Assembly (NCBI RefSeq): GCF_900099675.1
Contig: NZ_FNDQ01000014.1
Span: 1 to 64,000, forward strand
Direction: 5' to 3'
DNA: 64,000 nt
DNA from: Myroides phaeus
GTDB taxonomy: Bacteria > Bacteroidota > Bacteroidia > Flavobacteriales > Flavobacteriaceae
In this document: positions 35,602 through 44,545 of the stretch, in pieces
How the letters are laid out: each line of letters opens with the position of its first letter
Numbering within the stretch: position 1 is the first letter of the stretch
Notes under the pieces: generated by a model
Told to the model about the DNA's origin: nothing
Seen by the model: only the letters and a program-made list of their open reading frames with translations
Databases searched by the model: none
Translations under genes and position numbers: made by a program

Positions 35602-36060
35602 TTATTTAACTGTTAACTTATCTATATTTCTATAATCAGAACCCTCATAATTCCATTCGATAGCAATATCCCAACGACCGTCTACCAAATTTGTGTTAGG
35701 TATGAGCAAATTGGAAGAAGACAAAGATATAGGAATATCAAAGTCTAATTTCTGGTTAGACGGTCTATATAGGAATATTTTACCGGTAATTTTTTTATAA
35801 TCAAACTCTTTAGGAAATGAAACAACAACACCTTCTGATGACACTTCTATTCCAACTGGACGAGATAATTTCAAAGCCGCAACTTCTCTATCATGTCTTC
35901 CATCAACTTCTATCTCTTGTTGATAATAGTTTTCTGTAACTAACTCATTATCAAACTTCGGATTAACTTGAACTCTTATAACATATTGTAATATAAACAC
36001 CATGAATAACCCCATAGCAATTACAATTCCTGTTCCAAAATTAAATTTCATACCTAACAA
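35602..36060 (-). CDS. ccoH: FixH/CcoH family protein
   Basis: A 152-residue protein with one N-terminal TM helix (~8-27) and an extracytoplasmic beta-rich domain. The sequence ELVTENYYQQEIEVDGRHD is typical of FixH. It is needed for assembly or stability of cbb3 oxidase. It lies eight bases after ccoG and seven before the SafE-like gene. Confidence 0.88.
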   Translation of the reverse strand: MLGMKFNFGTGIVIAMGLFMVFILQYVIRVQVNPKFDNELVTENYYQQEIEVDGRHDREVAALKLSRPVGIEVSSEGVVVSFPKEFDYKKITGKIFLYRPSNQKLDFDIPISLSSSNLLIPNTNLVDGRWDIAIEWNYEGSDYRNIDKLTVK

Positions 36061-36068
36061 ATTTTAAA

Positions 36069-37490
36069 TTAATCTAATGTTCTTGGCCCAAGGAAGTTTG
36101 TTGAAGTTGTTTGTATCAATTTATCCCCATCATACACTTCGATTTTGACTTTAGTACGGTGGCTTTCTAATAAATATTGAGGTACTTCAATAAACATTGT
36201 TCCTTCAGCATAACCTTCTTTTTCTACTTTAATAATAGGTTTCCCTACTAAAATAATCTCTCCTTGCTCAGGCTCTTTTAGTTTAAAAGTAATGTCTTCA
36301 AAATCACGCATTGTTTTATTAACAACTTTGAATGTATAAACATTACTTAGGTTCTCACCTTTATGCTCGTAAGTTTGTCCTGCAACACGTAAAACAGTCG
36401 CTTCAACATCTGTTCTTAAAAATAATAATCCTATTAAAATGAAAGATAAAATTCCTAAAACAGCTGTATATCCTTTCTGTCTTGGAGTAAACTCAAACTT
36501 CTTATTCTCTGTAATTTCTTCTTCTGAAGCGTAGCGAATTAAACCTTTTGGCAACCCAACACTTTCCATCATATGATCACACTCGTCAATACAAGCAGTA
36601 CAGTTTGTACATTCTAATTGAGTACCATTACGAATATCAATCCCTGTAGGACAAACATTTACACATTGCTTACAATCGATACAATCACCTATTCCTGCTG
36701 CTTGACGATCAACATCTTTTCTAAACTTAGCTCGACCATTCTCTCCTTCTCCTCTTACGTGATCGTAAGCTACAATAATAGATTTATTATCTAATAAAAC
36801 CCCTTGTAAACGACCATAAGGACAAGCAATCACACATACTTGTTCTCTAAACCAAGTAAATACAAAGTAGAAAACTGTCGTAAATATCAATAATCCAATA
36901 AATCTTCCAATATGATTAGAAGGTCCTTCTTTCATCATTTGTATCACATCATCTGATCCAATAATGTAAGCTAAAAATACATTTGCAATTGCAAATGAAA
37001 TCAAGAAGAAAATAAACCATTTAGTCAAGCGCTTTCTAATTTTCTCACCATTCCAAGGTTGTTTCTCTAACCTCATCTGAGCTCCTCTATCTCCGTCAAT
37101 CCAATATTCGATACGTCTAAAAACCATTTCCATAAAAATAGTCTGTGGGCATATCCAACCGCAGAAAATACGACCAAAAGAAACTGTAAATAAAGTAACA
37201 AAAACAACACCAATGATTAATGAAATTACCACTAAATAAAAATCTTGTGGCCAAAAAGGAAAACCAAAAATGTTGAACTTTCTATCTATTACATTAAATA
37301 ATAAAAACTGATTTCCATTCAATTTAATAAATGGAGCCGCAAATAGAAAAGCAATTAATAAATAACTAACTATTTTACGTTTGTTATAAAAAGGTCCTGA
37401 AGGCTTTTTAGGGTGAAGAAATACTCTTTTCCCATCTTTACCAATAGTACCTATGGAGTCACGGAAACTCTCATCTTTTTCTGTAGCCAT
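36069..37490 (-). CDS. ccoG: Cytochrome c oxidase accessory protein CcoG
   Basis: A 473-residue membrane iron-sulfur protein thought to reduce copper for the CuB site of cbb3 oxidase. About five TM helices include the FixG-type CGWICPQTIF. Two 4Fe-4S motifs follow: CIDCKQCVNVCPTGID and CTNCTACIDECD. The C-terminal ~110 residues form an Ig-like FixG_C domain. A terminator-like hairpin separates it from ccoP. Confidence 0.95.
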   Translation of the reverse strand: MATEKDESFRDSIGTIGKDGKRVFLHPKKPSGPFYNKRKIVSYLLIAFLFAAPFIKLNGNQFLLFNVIDRKFNIFGFPFWPQDFYLVVISLIIGVVFVTLFTVSFGRIFCGWICPQTIFMEMVFRRIEYWIDGDRGAQMRLEKQPWNGEKIRKRLTKWFIFFLISFAIANVFLAYIIGSDDVIQMMKEGPSNHIGRFIGLLIFTTVFYFVFTWFREQVCVIACPYGRLQGVLLDNKSIIVAYDHVRGEGENGRAKFRKDVDRQAAGIGDCIDCKQCVNVCPTGIDIRNGTQLECTNCTACIDECDHMMESVGLPKGLIRYASEEEITENKKFEFTPRQKGYTAVLGILSFILIGLLFLRTDVEATVLRVAGQTYEHKGENLSNVYTFKVVNKTMRDFEDITFKLKEPEQGEIILVGKPIIKVEKEGYAEGTMFIEVPQYLLESHRTKVKIEVYDGDKLIQTTSTNFLGPRTLD

Positions 37491-37504
37491 AGTATTGTGT
37501 TTTT

Positions 37505-37548
37505 AAAAAAAGGCTGAGCGAGTTACCTCTACTCAGCCTTTTATATTT
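37505..37548. terminator. Hairpin between ccoP and ccoG (possible attenuator)
   Basis: An 11-bp stem (37508-37518 with 37532-37542) with A/T runs on both sides. On the minus strand it follows ccoP and precedes ccoG by 15 bases. It may lower expression of the assembly genes relative to the structural subunits. Confidence 0.65.
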
Positions 37549-37595
37549 TATTGTAGTTTAAATCTGCTCAAAAAGAACATTTATTATCTACTGAC

Positions 37596-38570
37596 TTATT
37601 CAGCCGAAACTTCTGTATTGTCGCTAGAAGCTTCTGTATTTTCTTCAGCAGGAGCAGCTTCTGCTTCTCCTCCTTCATTTGCTAATTCAGCCTTTGACCA
37701 GATGATATCTCCCTCTGGAGCTTTTGCTTCTGCTGGAGTAGTACCATTTAGAGAAATTACATAAGATGCAATTTTTTCAATTTCAGATGGTTTGAAGTTT
37801 GATTTCCAAGGCACCATCCCTTTTCCTGGACGACCTCCTTCAGAAATAGTGTTGAACACATTTTTCATACCTCCACCTAAAATCCAATGATCGTCTGTTA
37901 AGTTAGGCCCAATTGCTCCTCCACCATCTGCTTTGTGACACATTGCACAGTTTGTATCGAAAAGCTGTTTACCAGCAGCCAATACAGCAGGGTCATCAGA
38001 GAATACAGCTTGATCTGCAGTTAACATATCTGGTGCTGTTTTCTTATATTCTTCTACTTGTTCTTTAGCAGCAATCATCTCTTTTTCATACTCAACAACT
38101 TGACTATCTCCGTCAAATACGTGGAATCTTAATAAGTAAATTACAGCAAAAATGAACGTTACGTAGAATAACCCAACCCACCAAGGCGGTAAATCATTAT
38201 CTAACTCTTTAATTCCATCATAATCATGATCCATCATGATATCACTTTCTTCATGGATTTCTTTCGTCTTAGTTAATTTCTTCATTAACCTCTTAACCCA
38301 TGGAGACTCAGCAAAAGGAAGACTCTCTTCTTTAGCTTTTGCAGCTCTTTCTTCTGGCGTCATTAAACGATCCAGAATCTTATTTGTTGCCGATGCTACA
38401 ATTTCTACAGCAATCAAAGCAAATAAGAACAAACCTAATAAGATTAGAACAACTGGATGTTCCATAAATGCAGGCTTGCCACTTTCTCCCCCTATTATCC
38501 ATTCTATTGCGAAAAAGAAAATCGCGAATAAAAGAGGTACTCTAACATATACTGGAAAAAACTTCTTCAT
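37596..38570 (-). CDS. ccoP: cbb3-type cytochrome c oxidase subunit CcoP (mono-haem)
   Basis: A 324-residue subunit with three hydrophobic segments: two N-terminal (~8-60) and one near 135-155 after PPWWVGLFY. One cytochrome c domain at ~205-280 contains CAMCH. Proteobacterial CcoP has two CxxCH motifs, and here only one is present. The tail is Ala/Glu-rich. It transfers electrons to CcoO and CcoN. It begins two bases after the ccoQ stop. Confidence 0.93.
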   Translation of the reverse strand: MKKFFPVYVRVPLLFAIFFFAIEWIIGGESGKPAFMEHPVVLILLGLFLFALIAVEIVASATNKILDRLMTPEERAAKAKEESLPFAESPWVKRLMKKLTKTKEIHEESDIMMDHDYDGIKELDNDLPPWWVGLFYVTFIFAVIYLLRFHVFDGDSQVVEYEKEMIAAKEQVEEYKKTAPDMLTADQAVFSDDPAVLAAGKQLFDTNCAMCHKADGGGAIGPNLTDDHWILGGGMKNVFNTISEGGRPGKGMVPWKSNFKPSEIEKIASYVISLNGTTPAEAKAPEGDIIWSKAELANEGGEAEAAPAEENTEASSDNTEVSAE

Positions 38571-38572
38571 AA

Positions 38573-38773
38573 TTAATTTGAATTAGGATCAACATTTTGC
38601 TCTTCATCATCCATGAATGGCATATTGCTTAATTCTTCTATTGTATCTTTTTTATAGGTAGCAACCCATATAAAAAGTCCAACAAAGAAAGTAAAGAAAA
38701 TGAGTAGCGAAATAATTGGGAAGATTTCAATCCCTCCAATCGTTTCCATATTATGTTTAATGAACTTTAGCAT
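38573..38773 (-). CDS. ccoQ: CcoQ/FixQ-like small subunit
   Basis: A 66-residue protein with one TM helix (~17-39) and an acidic C terminus (PFMDDEEQNVD). Size, position between ccoNO and ccoP, and topology fit CcoQ, which stabilises cbb3 oxidase. Sequence conservation in this family is low, so the call leans on context. Confidence 0.82.
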   Translation of the reverse strand: MLKFIKHNMETIGGIEIFPIISLLIFFTFFVGLFIWVATYKKDTIEELSNMPFMDDEEQNVDPNSN

Positions 38774-38792
38774 ATTGATTCACTTTTTTATA

Positions 38793-40976
38793 TTATTCTT
38801 CTACTCTTTCTTTAATATCTGTACCTAAACGTTGTAAGTAAGCAATTACTGCTACAATTTCACGTTCGCTCATTGGAACAAACTCTTCTCCTTTTGCTTC
38901 AGCACGTTTTTTACTATCCTCATATGATTTAACATAATCTGGATCGCCTTCTAAATTAAGTGCTATTCCTTCTGCTTGCGCTTTAATAGAAGCTCTTGCA
39001 TTAGCAATATCTTCATCAGTATAAGGAACACCTAATGTTCTCATTACGCTCATTTTTTTCTCAATGTCAGAATAATCTTTTGCTTTGTTAGCAAATAACC
39101 ATTTATAACCTGGCATAATAGAGTTTGGAGATGTTGATTGCGGGTCAAACATGTGATTATAATGCCAGCTATCAGAATATTTACCTCCAACACGCATTAA
39201 ATCTGGACCTGTTCTCTTAGACCCCCATAAGAATGGGTGATCGTAAACATACTCTCCTGATTTTGAATACTCACCGTATCTTTCAACTTCTGAACGGAAA
39301 GGACGAATCTGTTGAGAGTGACATCCAACACAACCTTCTCTAATATATAAGTCACGACCTTCTAACTCTAATGGTGTATATGGTTTAACACTTGTAATAG
39401 TTGGAATATTCGACTTCACGAAGATTGTTGGTATAATCTGAACCATACCTCCAATTAAAATAGCAATTGTAGTTAAAATAGTAAACTGAATTGGTCTTCT
39501 TTCTAACCATACGTGCCATCCTTCTCCTTTTAATCTTCCTGCAGAAATTCTTGTTAATGCAGGTGCTTCAGCTAATTCATCTTCTACTGGCTGACCAGCT
39601 TTAACTGTTTTATAGATATTGTAAATTAATACAAGTACCCCTGCTAAGTATAATGTACCTCCAATTGCACGCATCGCATACATTGGTAAAATAGCAGTAA
39701 CAGTTTCTAAGAAGTTACCATATTTTAATGTTCCATCTGGATTAAAGTCTTTCCACATTAAGTGTTGAGAGAAACCTGCAACATACAATGGAATCACATA
39801 TAAAATAATACCTAAAGTACCAATCCAGAAGTGGAAGTTAGCTAATGCTTTAGAATATAAATCTGTTTTTACCATTCTTGGAATTAACCAATAAACCATA
39901 CCGAATGTCATAAATCCATTCCAAGCTAATGCACCAACGTGTACGTGAGCTACGATCCAGTCAGTAAAGTGAGCAATAGCGTTTACGTTTTTCAATGATA
40001 ACATTGGTCCTTCAAAAGTAGCCATACCATATCCAGTAATACCTACAACGAAGAATTTTAAAACAGGATCTACTCTTACTTTATCCCATACTCCACGAAG
40101 AGTTAACAAACCATTAATCATACCTCCCCAAGATGGAGCAATCAACATAACAGAGAATACTACTCCTAAGTTTTGTGCCCATTCAGGTAAAGCTGAATAC
40201 AATAAGTGGTGAGGTCCCGCCCAGATGTATAAGAAAATTAATGACCAGAAGTGAATAATAGAAAGTCTATAAGAATAAACTGGTCTATTAGCAGCTTTTG
40301 GCAAGTAGTAATACATTAACCCTAAGAACGGTGTTGTTAAGAAGAACGCTACTGCGTTATGTCCATACCACCATTGAACTAATGCATCTTGTACCCCAGC
40401 ATAAACTGAGTAAGATTTGAAAGCACTCACAGGCAACTCTAATGAGTTAAAGATGTGAAGTACTGCTACCGTAACGAATGTAGCTAAGTAGAACCAAATA
40501 GCAACATAAATATGACGTTCTCTTCTCTTAATGATTGTCATAATCATGTTTATACCAAATGTTACCCAAATAATTGCAATTGCAATATCAATTGGCCATT
40601 CTAACTCGGCATACTCTTTTGATGTTGTGAACCCTAATGGCAAAGTAATTACTGCACCTATTAAGATTAATTGCCATCCGTAAAAGTGAAGATTACTTAA
40701 AAAATCACTGTACATTCTGGCTTTACATAACCTTTGTAAAGAGTAATAAATACCGCCAAAAATAGCGTTACCAACGAATGCGAAAATTACCGCATTTGTG
40801 TGTAGAGGACGTAATCTCCCGAAACTTAAGAACGATATTCCATCGGTTAAGTTAGGAAATATAAACATCACTGCTAACAGTAACCCTACTAGCATCCCTA
40901 CTGCTCCAAAAAATATCGAAGCGTAAAGAAATTTCTTTACAATTTTGTTGTCATAATAAAATTGTTGCACTTCCAT
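38793..40976 (-). CDS. ccoNO: Fused cbb3 oxidase subunits I and II (CcoNO)
   Basis: A 727-residue fusion. Residues ~1-470 are CcoN, the haem-copper catalytic subunit with twelve TM helices. It shows the low-spin haem His in RPLHTNAVIF, the CuB/active-site QWWYGHNAVAFFLT and the GPHHLLY and HVHVGALAWNG ligands. After a linker and TM helix (~490-510), residues ~520-727 are CcoO with one haem-c motif CVGCHSQQIRPF. The fusion is standard in Bacteroidetes. It reduces O2 at low oxygen and pumps protons. It follows ccoS by six bases. Confidence 0.96.
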   Translation of the reverse strand: MEVQQFYYDNKIVKKFLYASIFFGAVGMLVGLLLAVMFIFPNLTDGISFLSFGRLRPLHTNAVIFAFVGNAIFGGIYYSLQRLCKARMYSDFLSNLHFYGWQLILIGAVITLPLGFTTSKEYAELEWPIDIAIAIIWVTFGINMIMTIIKRRERHIYVAIWFYLATFVTVAVLHIFNSLELPVSAFKSYSVYAGVQDALVQWWYGHNAVAFFLTTPFLGLMYYYLPKAANRPVYSYRLSIIHFWSLIFLYIWAGPHHLLYSALPEWAQNLGVVFSVMLIAPSWGGMINGLLTLRGVWDKVRVDPVLKFFVVGITGYGMATFEGPMLSLKNVNAIAHFTDWIVAHVHVGALAWNGFMTFGMVYWLIPRMVKTDLYSKALANFHFWIGTLGIILYVIPLYVAGFSQHLMWKDFNPDGTLKYGNFLETVTAILPMYAMRAIGGTLYLAGVLVLIYNIYKTVKAGQPVEDELAEAPALTRISAGRLKGEGWHVWLERRPIQFTILTTIAILIGGMVQIIPTIFVKSNIPTITSVKPYTPLELEGRDLYIREGCVGCHSQQIRPFRSEVERYGEYSKSGEYVYDHPFLWGSKRTGPDLMRVGGKYSDSWHYNHMFDPQSTSPNSIMPGYKWLFANKAKDYSDIEKKMSVMRTLGVPYTDEDIANARASIKAQAEGIALNLEGDPDYVKSYEDSKKRAEAKGEEFVPMSEREIVAVIAYLQRLGTDIKERVEE

Positions 40977-40982
40977 AGTTGT

Positions 40983-41192
40983 TTATATTTGATTTTCTTT
41001 TTGATTTTTATTGTTAGTCTTTTTTTCTTTCAAATCTTTTGAGGTGATTTTTACTTCATCGTCAAATAACATACGTACCGATGGAGTATACGAGTCATCA
41101 AACTGTCCACTCTTAACGGACTTGATGAACAAGTATAGAAAGATACCAGCAACAACAACGCTGATACTGATTAAGAAATAAATAACACTCAT
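40983..41192 (-). CDS. ccoS: cbb3 oxidase assembly protein CcoS
   Basis: A 69-residue protein with one TM helix (~4-24), then KSGQFDD, the signature of CcoS, and a charged Lys-rich tail. Needed for cofactor insertion into cbb3 oxidase. It is the first gene of the ccoS-NOQP transcript, directly behind an FNR-type box and a perfect -7 box. Confidence 0.9.
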   Translation of the reverse strand: MSVIYFLISISVVVAGIFLYLFIKSVKSGQFDDSYTPSVRMLFDDEVKITSKDLKEKKTNNKNQKENQI

Positions 41193-41209
41193 ACCTTTTA
41201 TTTACATTA

Positions 41210-41217
41210 CAAAATTA
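41210..41217 (-). promoter_or_regulatory. -7 box of ccoS-NOQP
   Basis: TAATTTTG on the minus strand is an exact TAnnTTTG. Its 5' T (41217) is 29.5 bases from the centre of the FNR-type box. Predicted transcript start near 41204. Confidence 0.65.
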
Positions 41218-41236
41218 ACATATCCCATTCCTCTAA

Positions 41237-41256
41237 AATATGATAAGTATCATATT
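41237..41256. promoter_or_regulatory. FNR/CRP-type box upstream of ccoS
   Basis: AATATGAT-AAGT-ATCATATT is a perfect inverted repeat with 8-bp arms and a four-base spacer, the layout of FNR-family sites (TTGAT-N4-ATCAA). Its centre (41246.5) lies about 42 bases upstream of the predicted ccoS transcript start, the class II activator position. Confidence 0.7.
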
Positions 41257-41269
41257 CTAAATCTTTCTA

Positions 41270-43660
41270 TTATCCTTTTCGTATATTTTTCTTAGCCATA
41301 TAATTACTAAGAATTGTTACGAAACTTATTATAGATATTGTACTTATAGGCATTAAGATTGCAGCCACCAATGGCGACATCTTATTCATAATTGATACTG
41401 AGATACCTATCACATTATATGTTAATGCTAAGGTATAACTTAATTTGATAATTTTAACAGAATTCTTTGAGTATTTTAAGAATGACGCCAAACTTCCAAA
41501 CATTTTAGCATCTAATATTCCGTCACTTGCTGGTGTAAAAACATTGACATTCTCAGATACTGAAACCCCTACATTACTCTGTGCCAATGCTCCAGCATCA
41601 TTAAGTCCATCTCCTACCATCATTACGTTCCCTCCTGACTCCTGCAATTTCTTAACAAATTCCAACTTCTCTTCTGGCTTTTGATTAAATACTAATTGTG
41701 TTCCTTTAGGCAACATTTCTTTTAAAACTGCTGCTTCTCCATCGTTATCACCAGACAAAATAGCTAATTTATAACCACTTAAGTCTAATTCCGAGAACAA
41801 TTCACTTAGTCCGTCGCGGTAATGATTAGCGAAAATAAACTTCCCTTTATATTCATCATTTATCTTTATGTGAACGGCTGTTTCATTTAACACTTTTTCC
41901 TTCTGTTCTCCTAACAACATTGGTGAACCGATTAAATACTTCTGCCCATTTACAATTCCAATCAACCCTTTTCCTGCGATTTCTTCAAAGAACTCAGGCT
42001 TCACAACTACTTTAGTTGTCAAAAAATTATATAACTTTCTACTTAATGGGTGATTCGATGCGCGAATTATATTCCTAATATCACTTTGTTCTTGTATGGA
42101 TAAATCTCCGCCTACATATTTAACTGCTGATGATGCATTGGTTGTGATTGTTCCTGTTTTATCAAATACAAGCGTATTTACTTTTGCCATTTGCTCTACT
42201 ACAGTAACGTTCTTTAAGTAAAATTTCTTTCGTCCATAAATGCGAATGGCATTCCCTAATGTAAAAGGTGCTGTTAATGCTAATGCACAAGGACAGGCAA
42301 CAATTAAAATCGCTGTGAAAACATTAAATGCTGCATTCAAGTCTACAAAAGACCAACCGATAAAAGCTAAAATGGAAATTGTTAGTAAAACAGGTGTAAA
42401 ATAATGACTTATCGTATCCGTAATTGTCTTGTATTTCATATCTACTTTCTTCTGAAATACATCATTACTCCACAATTGTGTCAAATAACTTTGTGAAACT
42501 GTATTGATTGCTTCTATCTCCACAACATCACCTACTTGCTTTCCTCCTGCAAATAGTTTATCTCCTGATTTCTTTTCAACCGGAATTGCCTCCCCAGTTA
42601 CGAAACTATAATCGATAAAAGCACTACCAGAAATTAAAATCGAATCAACAGGAATTAACTCCTGATTTCTTATCAACAACCTATCTCCTTTTTCAACATC
42701 ATATACTTGAACTGGTTCTTCTATATTTCCTTCACCTAATTTTGTAATGGCAATTGGAAAATACGATTTATAGTCACGCTCAAAAGACAAAAAGTTATAG
42801 GTACGTTGTTGAAATAATTTTCCTAACAGCATAAAGAAAACCAGCATAGTCATACTGTCAAAAAAACCAGGTCCTAAATCAAATACAATATCAATTGTAC
42901 TACGTAAAAACATCACAATAATTCCCAAAGCCATTGGAATATCAATTGTATAGTTTTTAGTTTTAATGCCTTTCCACGCTGCTACGTAATAGGGAGATGC
43001 CGAATAAAGAAAAACTGGCATAGATAAAATTAGGATTAACCATCTAAAGAAATCTTTATACTGACGCATCCAAATATCATCAATATTAAAGTACTCAGGA
43101 AACGAGAGCATCATCACATTACCAAAACTAAAAAAGGCAATACCAATCTTATACATCAAGCTTCTATCTACAGCCTGAGGTTTCTCTTCATAGTTTTTTA
43201 AACTAATATACGGCTCATATCCTATCTTGTTTAACAACAAGACAATCTCTTTTAAAGAAACTTTATCTGAGTTAAATGTAATCGTTGCTTTTTTCTCTGG
43301 AAAATTAACCAACACACGCAACACACCTTCGTTCAAACGGTGTAAGTTCTCTAATATCCAAATACAAGAACTACAATGTATATGAGGAATGTAAAGTGAT
43401 ACAATATTAGTACTACCTTCGTTAAACTCAAGTAGTTTATTAATGATATCTCCCTTGTCTAAAAAGTCATATTTACCATTAGCATCTTCTGGAGTTGCTC
43501 CAGGAGTAAGCTCCATATCATAATAACACCCTAAATCGTTTTCGCTAAAAATCTCGTAAACTGTTTTGCAACCATTGCAACAAAACTCCTTTTCATCAAA
43601 TTCAATGCGGTTGAATGTGTTAACTTCATTACCACAATGAAAACACGTCTTCTTATCCAT
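41270..43660 (-). CDS. ccoI: Copper-translocating P1B ATPase CcoI (FixI)
   Basis: A 796-residue membrane ATPase that supplies copper for cbb3 oxidase. An N-terminal cysteine cluster (CFHCGNEV, then CCNGC) precedes a heavy-metal domain with HCSSCIWILE. The metal-transport motif is CPCALALTAPF, the phosphorylation site DKTGTIT, and the hinge GDGLNDAGAL. About eight TM helices. The N-terminal cysteine-rich extension is characteristic of FixI/CcoI compared with CopA. It starts 115 bases from the divergent fnr gene and 77 bases upstream of ccoS, each with its own FNR-type box. Confidence 0.95.
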   Translation of the reverse strand: MDKKTCFHCGNEVNTFNRIEFDEKEFCCNGCKTVYEIFSENDLGCYYDMELTPGATPEDANGKYDFLDKGDIINKLLEFNEGSTNIVSLYIPHIHCSSCIWILENLHRLNEGVLRVLVNFPEKKATITFNSDKVSLKEIVLLLNKIGYEPYISLKNYEEKPQAVDRSLMYKIGIAFFSFGNVMMLSFPEYFNIDDIWMRQYKDFFRWLILILSMPVFLYSASPYYVAAWKGIKTKNYTIDIPMALGIIVMFLRSTIDIVFDLGPGFFDSMTMLVFFMLLGKLFQQRTYNFLSFERDYKSYFPIAITKLGEGNIEEPVQVYDVEKGDRLLIRNQELIPVDSILISGSAFIDYSFVTGEAIPVEKKSGDKLFAGGKQVGDVVEIEAINTVSQSYLTQLWSNDVFQKKVDMKYKTITDTISHYFTPVLLTISILAFIGWSFVDLNAAFNVFTAILIVACPCALALTAPFTLGNAIRIYGRKKFYLKNVTVVEQMAKVNTLVFDKTGTITTNASSAVKYVGGDLSIQEQSDIRNIIRASNHPLSRKLYNFLTTKVVVKPEFFEEIAGKGLIGIVNGQKYLIGSPMLLGEQKEKVLNETAVHIKINDEYKGKFIFANHYRDGLSELFSELDLSGYKLAILSGDNDGEAAVLKEMLPKGTQLVFNQKPEEKLEFVKKLQESGGNVMMVGDGLNDAGALAQSNVGVSVSENVNVFTPASDGILDAKMFGSLASFLKYSKNSVKIIKLSYTLALTYNVIGISVSIMNKMSPLVAAILMPISTISIISFVTILSNYMAKKNIRKG

Positions 43661-43684
43661 AATAAATGCTCAAAATACCTTTAA

Positions 43685-43692
43685 CAAAGGTC
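43685..43692 (-). promoter_or_regulatory. -7-like box of ccoI
   Basis: GACCTTTG on the minus strand matches TAnnTTTG except T to G at the first position. Its position relative to the FNR-type box (29.5 bases to centre) is identical to the ccoS promoter, which supports it. Confidence 0.5.
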
Positions 43693-43713
43693 TACGTTTA
43701 ATAAAGCAGAATA

Positions 43714-43729
43714 TATGATATTTATCATA
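43714..43729. promoter_or_regulatory. FNR/CRP-type box between ccoI and fnr
   Basis: TATGAT-ATTT-ATCATA, perfect inverted repeat with 6-bp arms. It lies at about -42 of the predicted ccoI start and about -31 of the fnr start, so it could activate ccoI and repress fnr. Confidence 0.7.
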
Positions 43730-43738
43730 AAAAAAACG

Positions 43739-43746
43739 TACATTTG
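43739..43746 (+). promoter_or_regulatory. -7 box of the fnr-type gene
   Basis: TACATTTG fits TAnnTTTG, 29 bases before the ATG. The region where a -33 element should be is occupied by the FNR-type box. Confidence 0.6.
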
Positions 43747-43775
43747 CAAAAAGTTTTTAACACAAATTATTAGTT

Positions 43776-44459
43776 ATGGGTAGATGTGAGCAATGTATAA
43801 TTAGAGAGTTTAGTTCTTTAAAAGCATTAACAAGGGAAGAACTCTTAACAATATCTGAAACAAAAACTCACTTCATTGTCAAAAAAGGTGAGACAATTTT
43901 TACAGAAGGTGATAACCTTAATGGTGTGTATTGTATCAAAGATGGTTTTTGTAAATTGACAAAACTAAACTCTAACGGTAAAGACACTATTGTAAAACTT
44001 GCTAAAGACGGGGACTTACTTGGCCAACGTTCTATTATCAATGAAGAAACTTCAAATCTTACAGCTACGGCTATTGAAGATATGCAAATCTGTTTTATTC
44101 CTAAAAAGGAGATGATGGATTACTTCACTGACAACAATAAATTCTCTTTATTAGTTACCAGAGATATTTGTAACCACTTAAAAGACGCTGATAAAGGCTT
44201 AGCTGATCATACCCATAAGACAGTGAAAGAACGTTTAGCTATTATTCTTTTAAAACTTGAAGAAGTTGGTGGTACAAACCAAGAAACTAATGCTTTAAAT
44301 ATCCAACTTTCACGTGAAGATTTAGCTAATATGGTTGGTACAGCTACTGAAAGTTGTATTAGACTATTGTCTGATCTTAAGAAAGAGGGTATTATCGAAC
44401 TTTCTGGTAAAAAAATCATCTTAAAAAACAAAGCTGAACTAAAAGCTTTAGCGCAATAG
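43776..44459 (+). CDS. Crp/Fnr family transcriptional regulator, FNR-like
   Basis: A 227-residue regulator with an N-terminal cyclic-nucleotide-type sensor fold and a C-terminal Crp HTH (LSREDLANMVGTATESCIRLLSDL). Cysteines at 4 and 7 (CEQC) and at 106 (QICFIP, aligned by eye with C122 of E. coli FNR) suggest an oxygen-sensitive 4Fe-4S cluster. The third N-terminal Cys of E. coli FNR is not conserved (Ser13 falls there), while C53 and C59 are extra. Divergent from ccoI and flanked by an FNR-type box, it most likely controls the cbb3 locus and itself. Confidence 0.9.
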   Translation: MGRCEQCIIREFSSLKALTREELLTISETKTHFIVKKGETIFTEGDNLNGVYCIKDGFCKLTKLNSNGKDTIVKLAKDGDLLGQRSIINEETSNLTATAIEDMQICFIPKKEMMDYFTDNNKFSLLVTRDICNHLKDADKGLADHTHKTVKERLAIILLKLEEVGGTNQETNALNIQLSREDLANMVGTATESCIRLLSDLKKEGIIELSGKKIILKNKAELKALAQ

Positions 44460-44545
44460 TATTATACCACTACTCATTTATTTGTTTTATATCATTTTAA
44501 AGAAAAACACATTATTTTGAGCACAAAATAATGTACTTTCGCATT

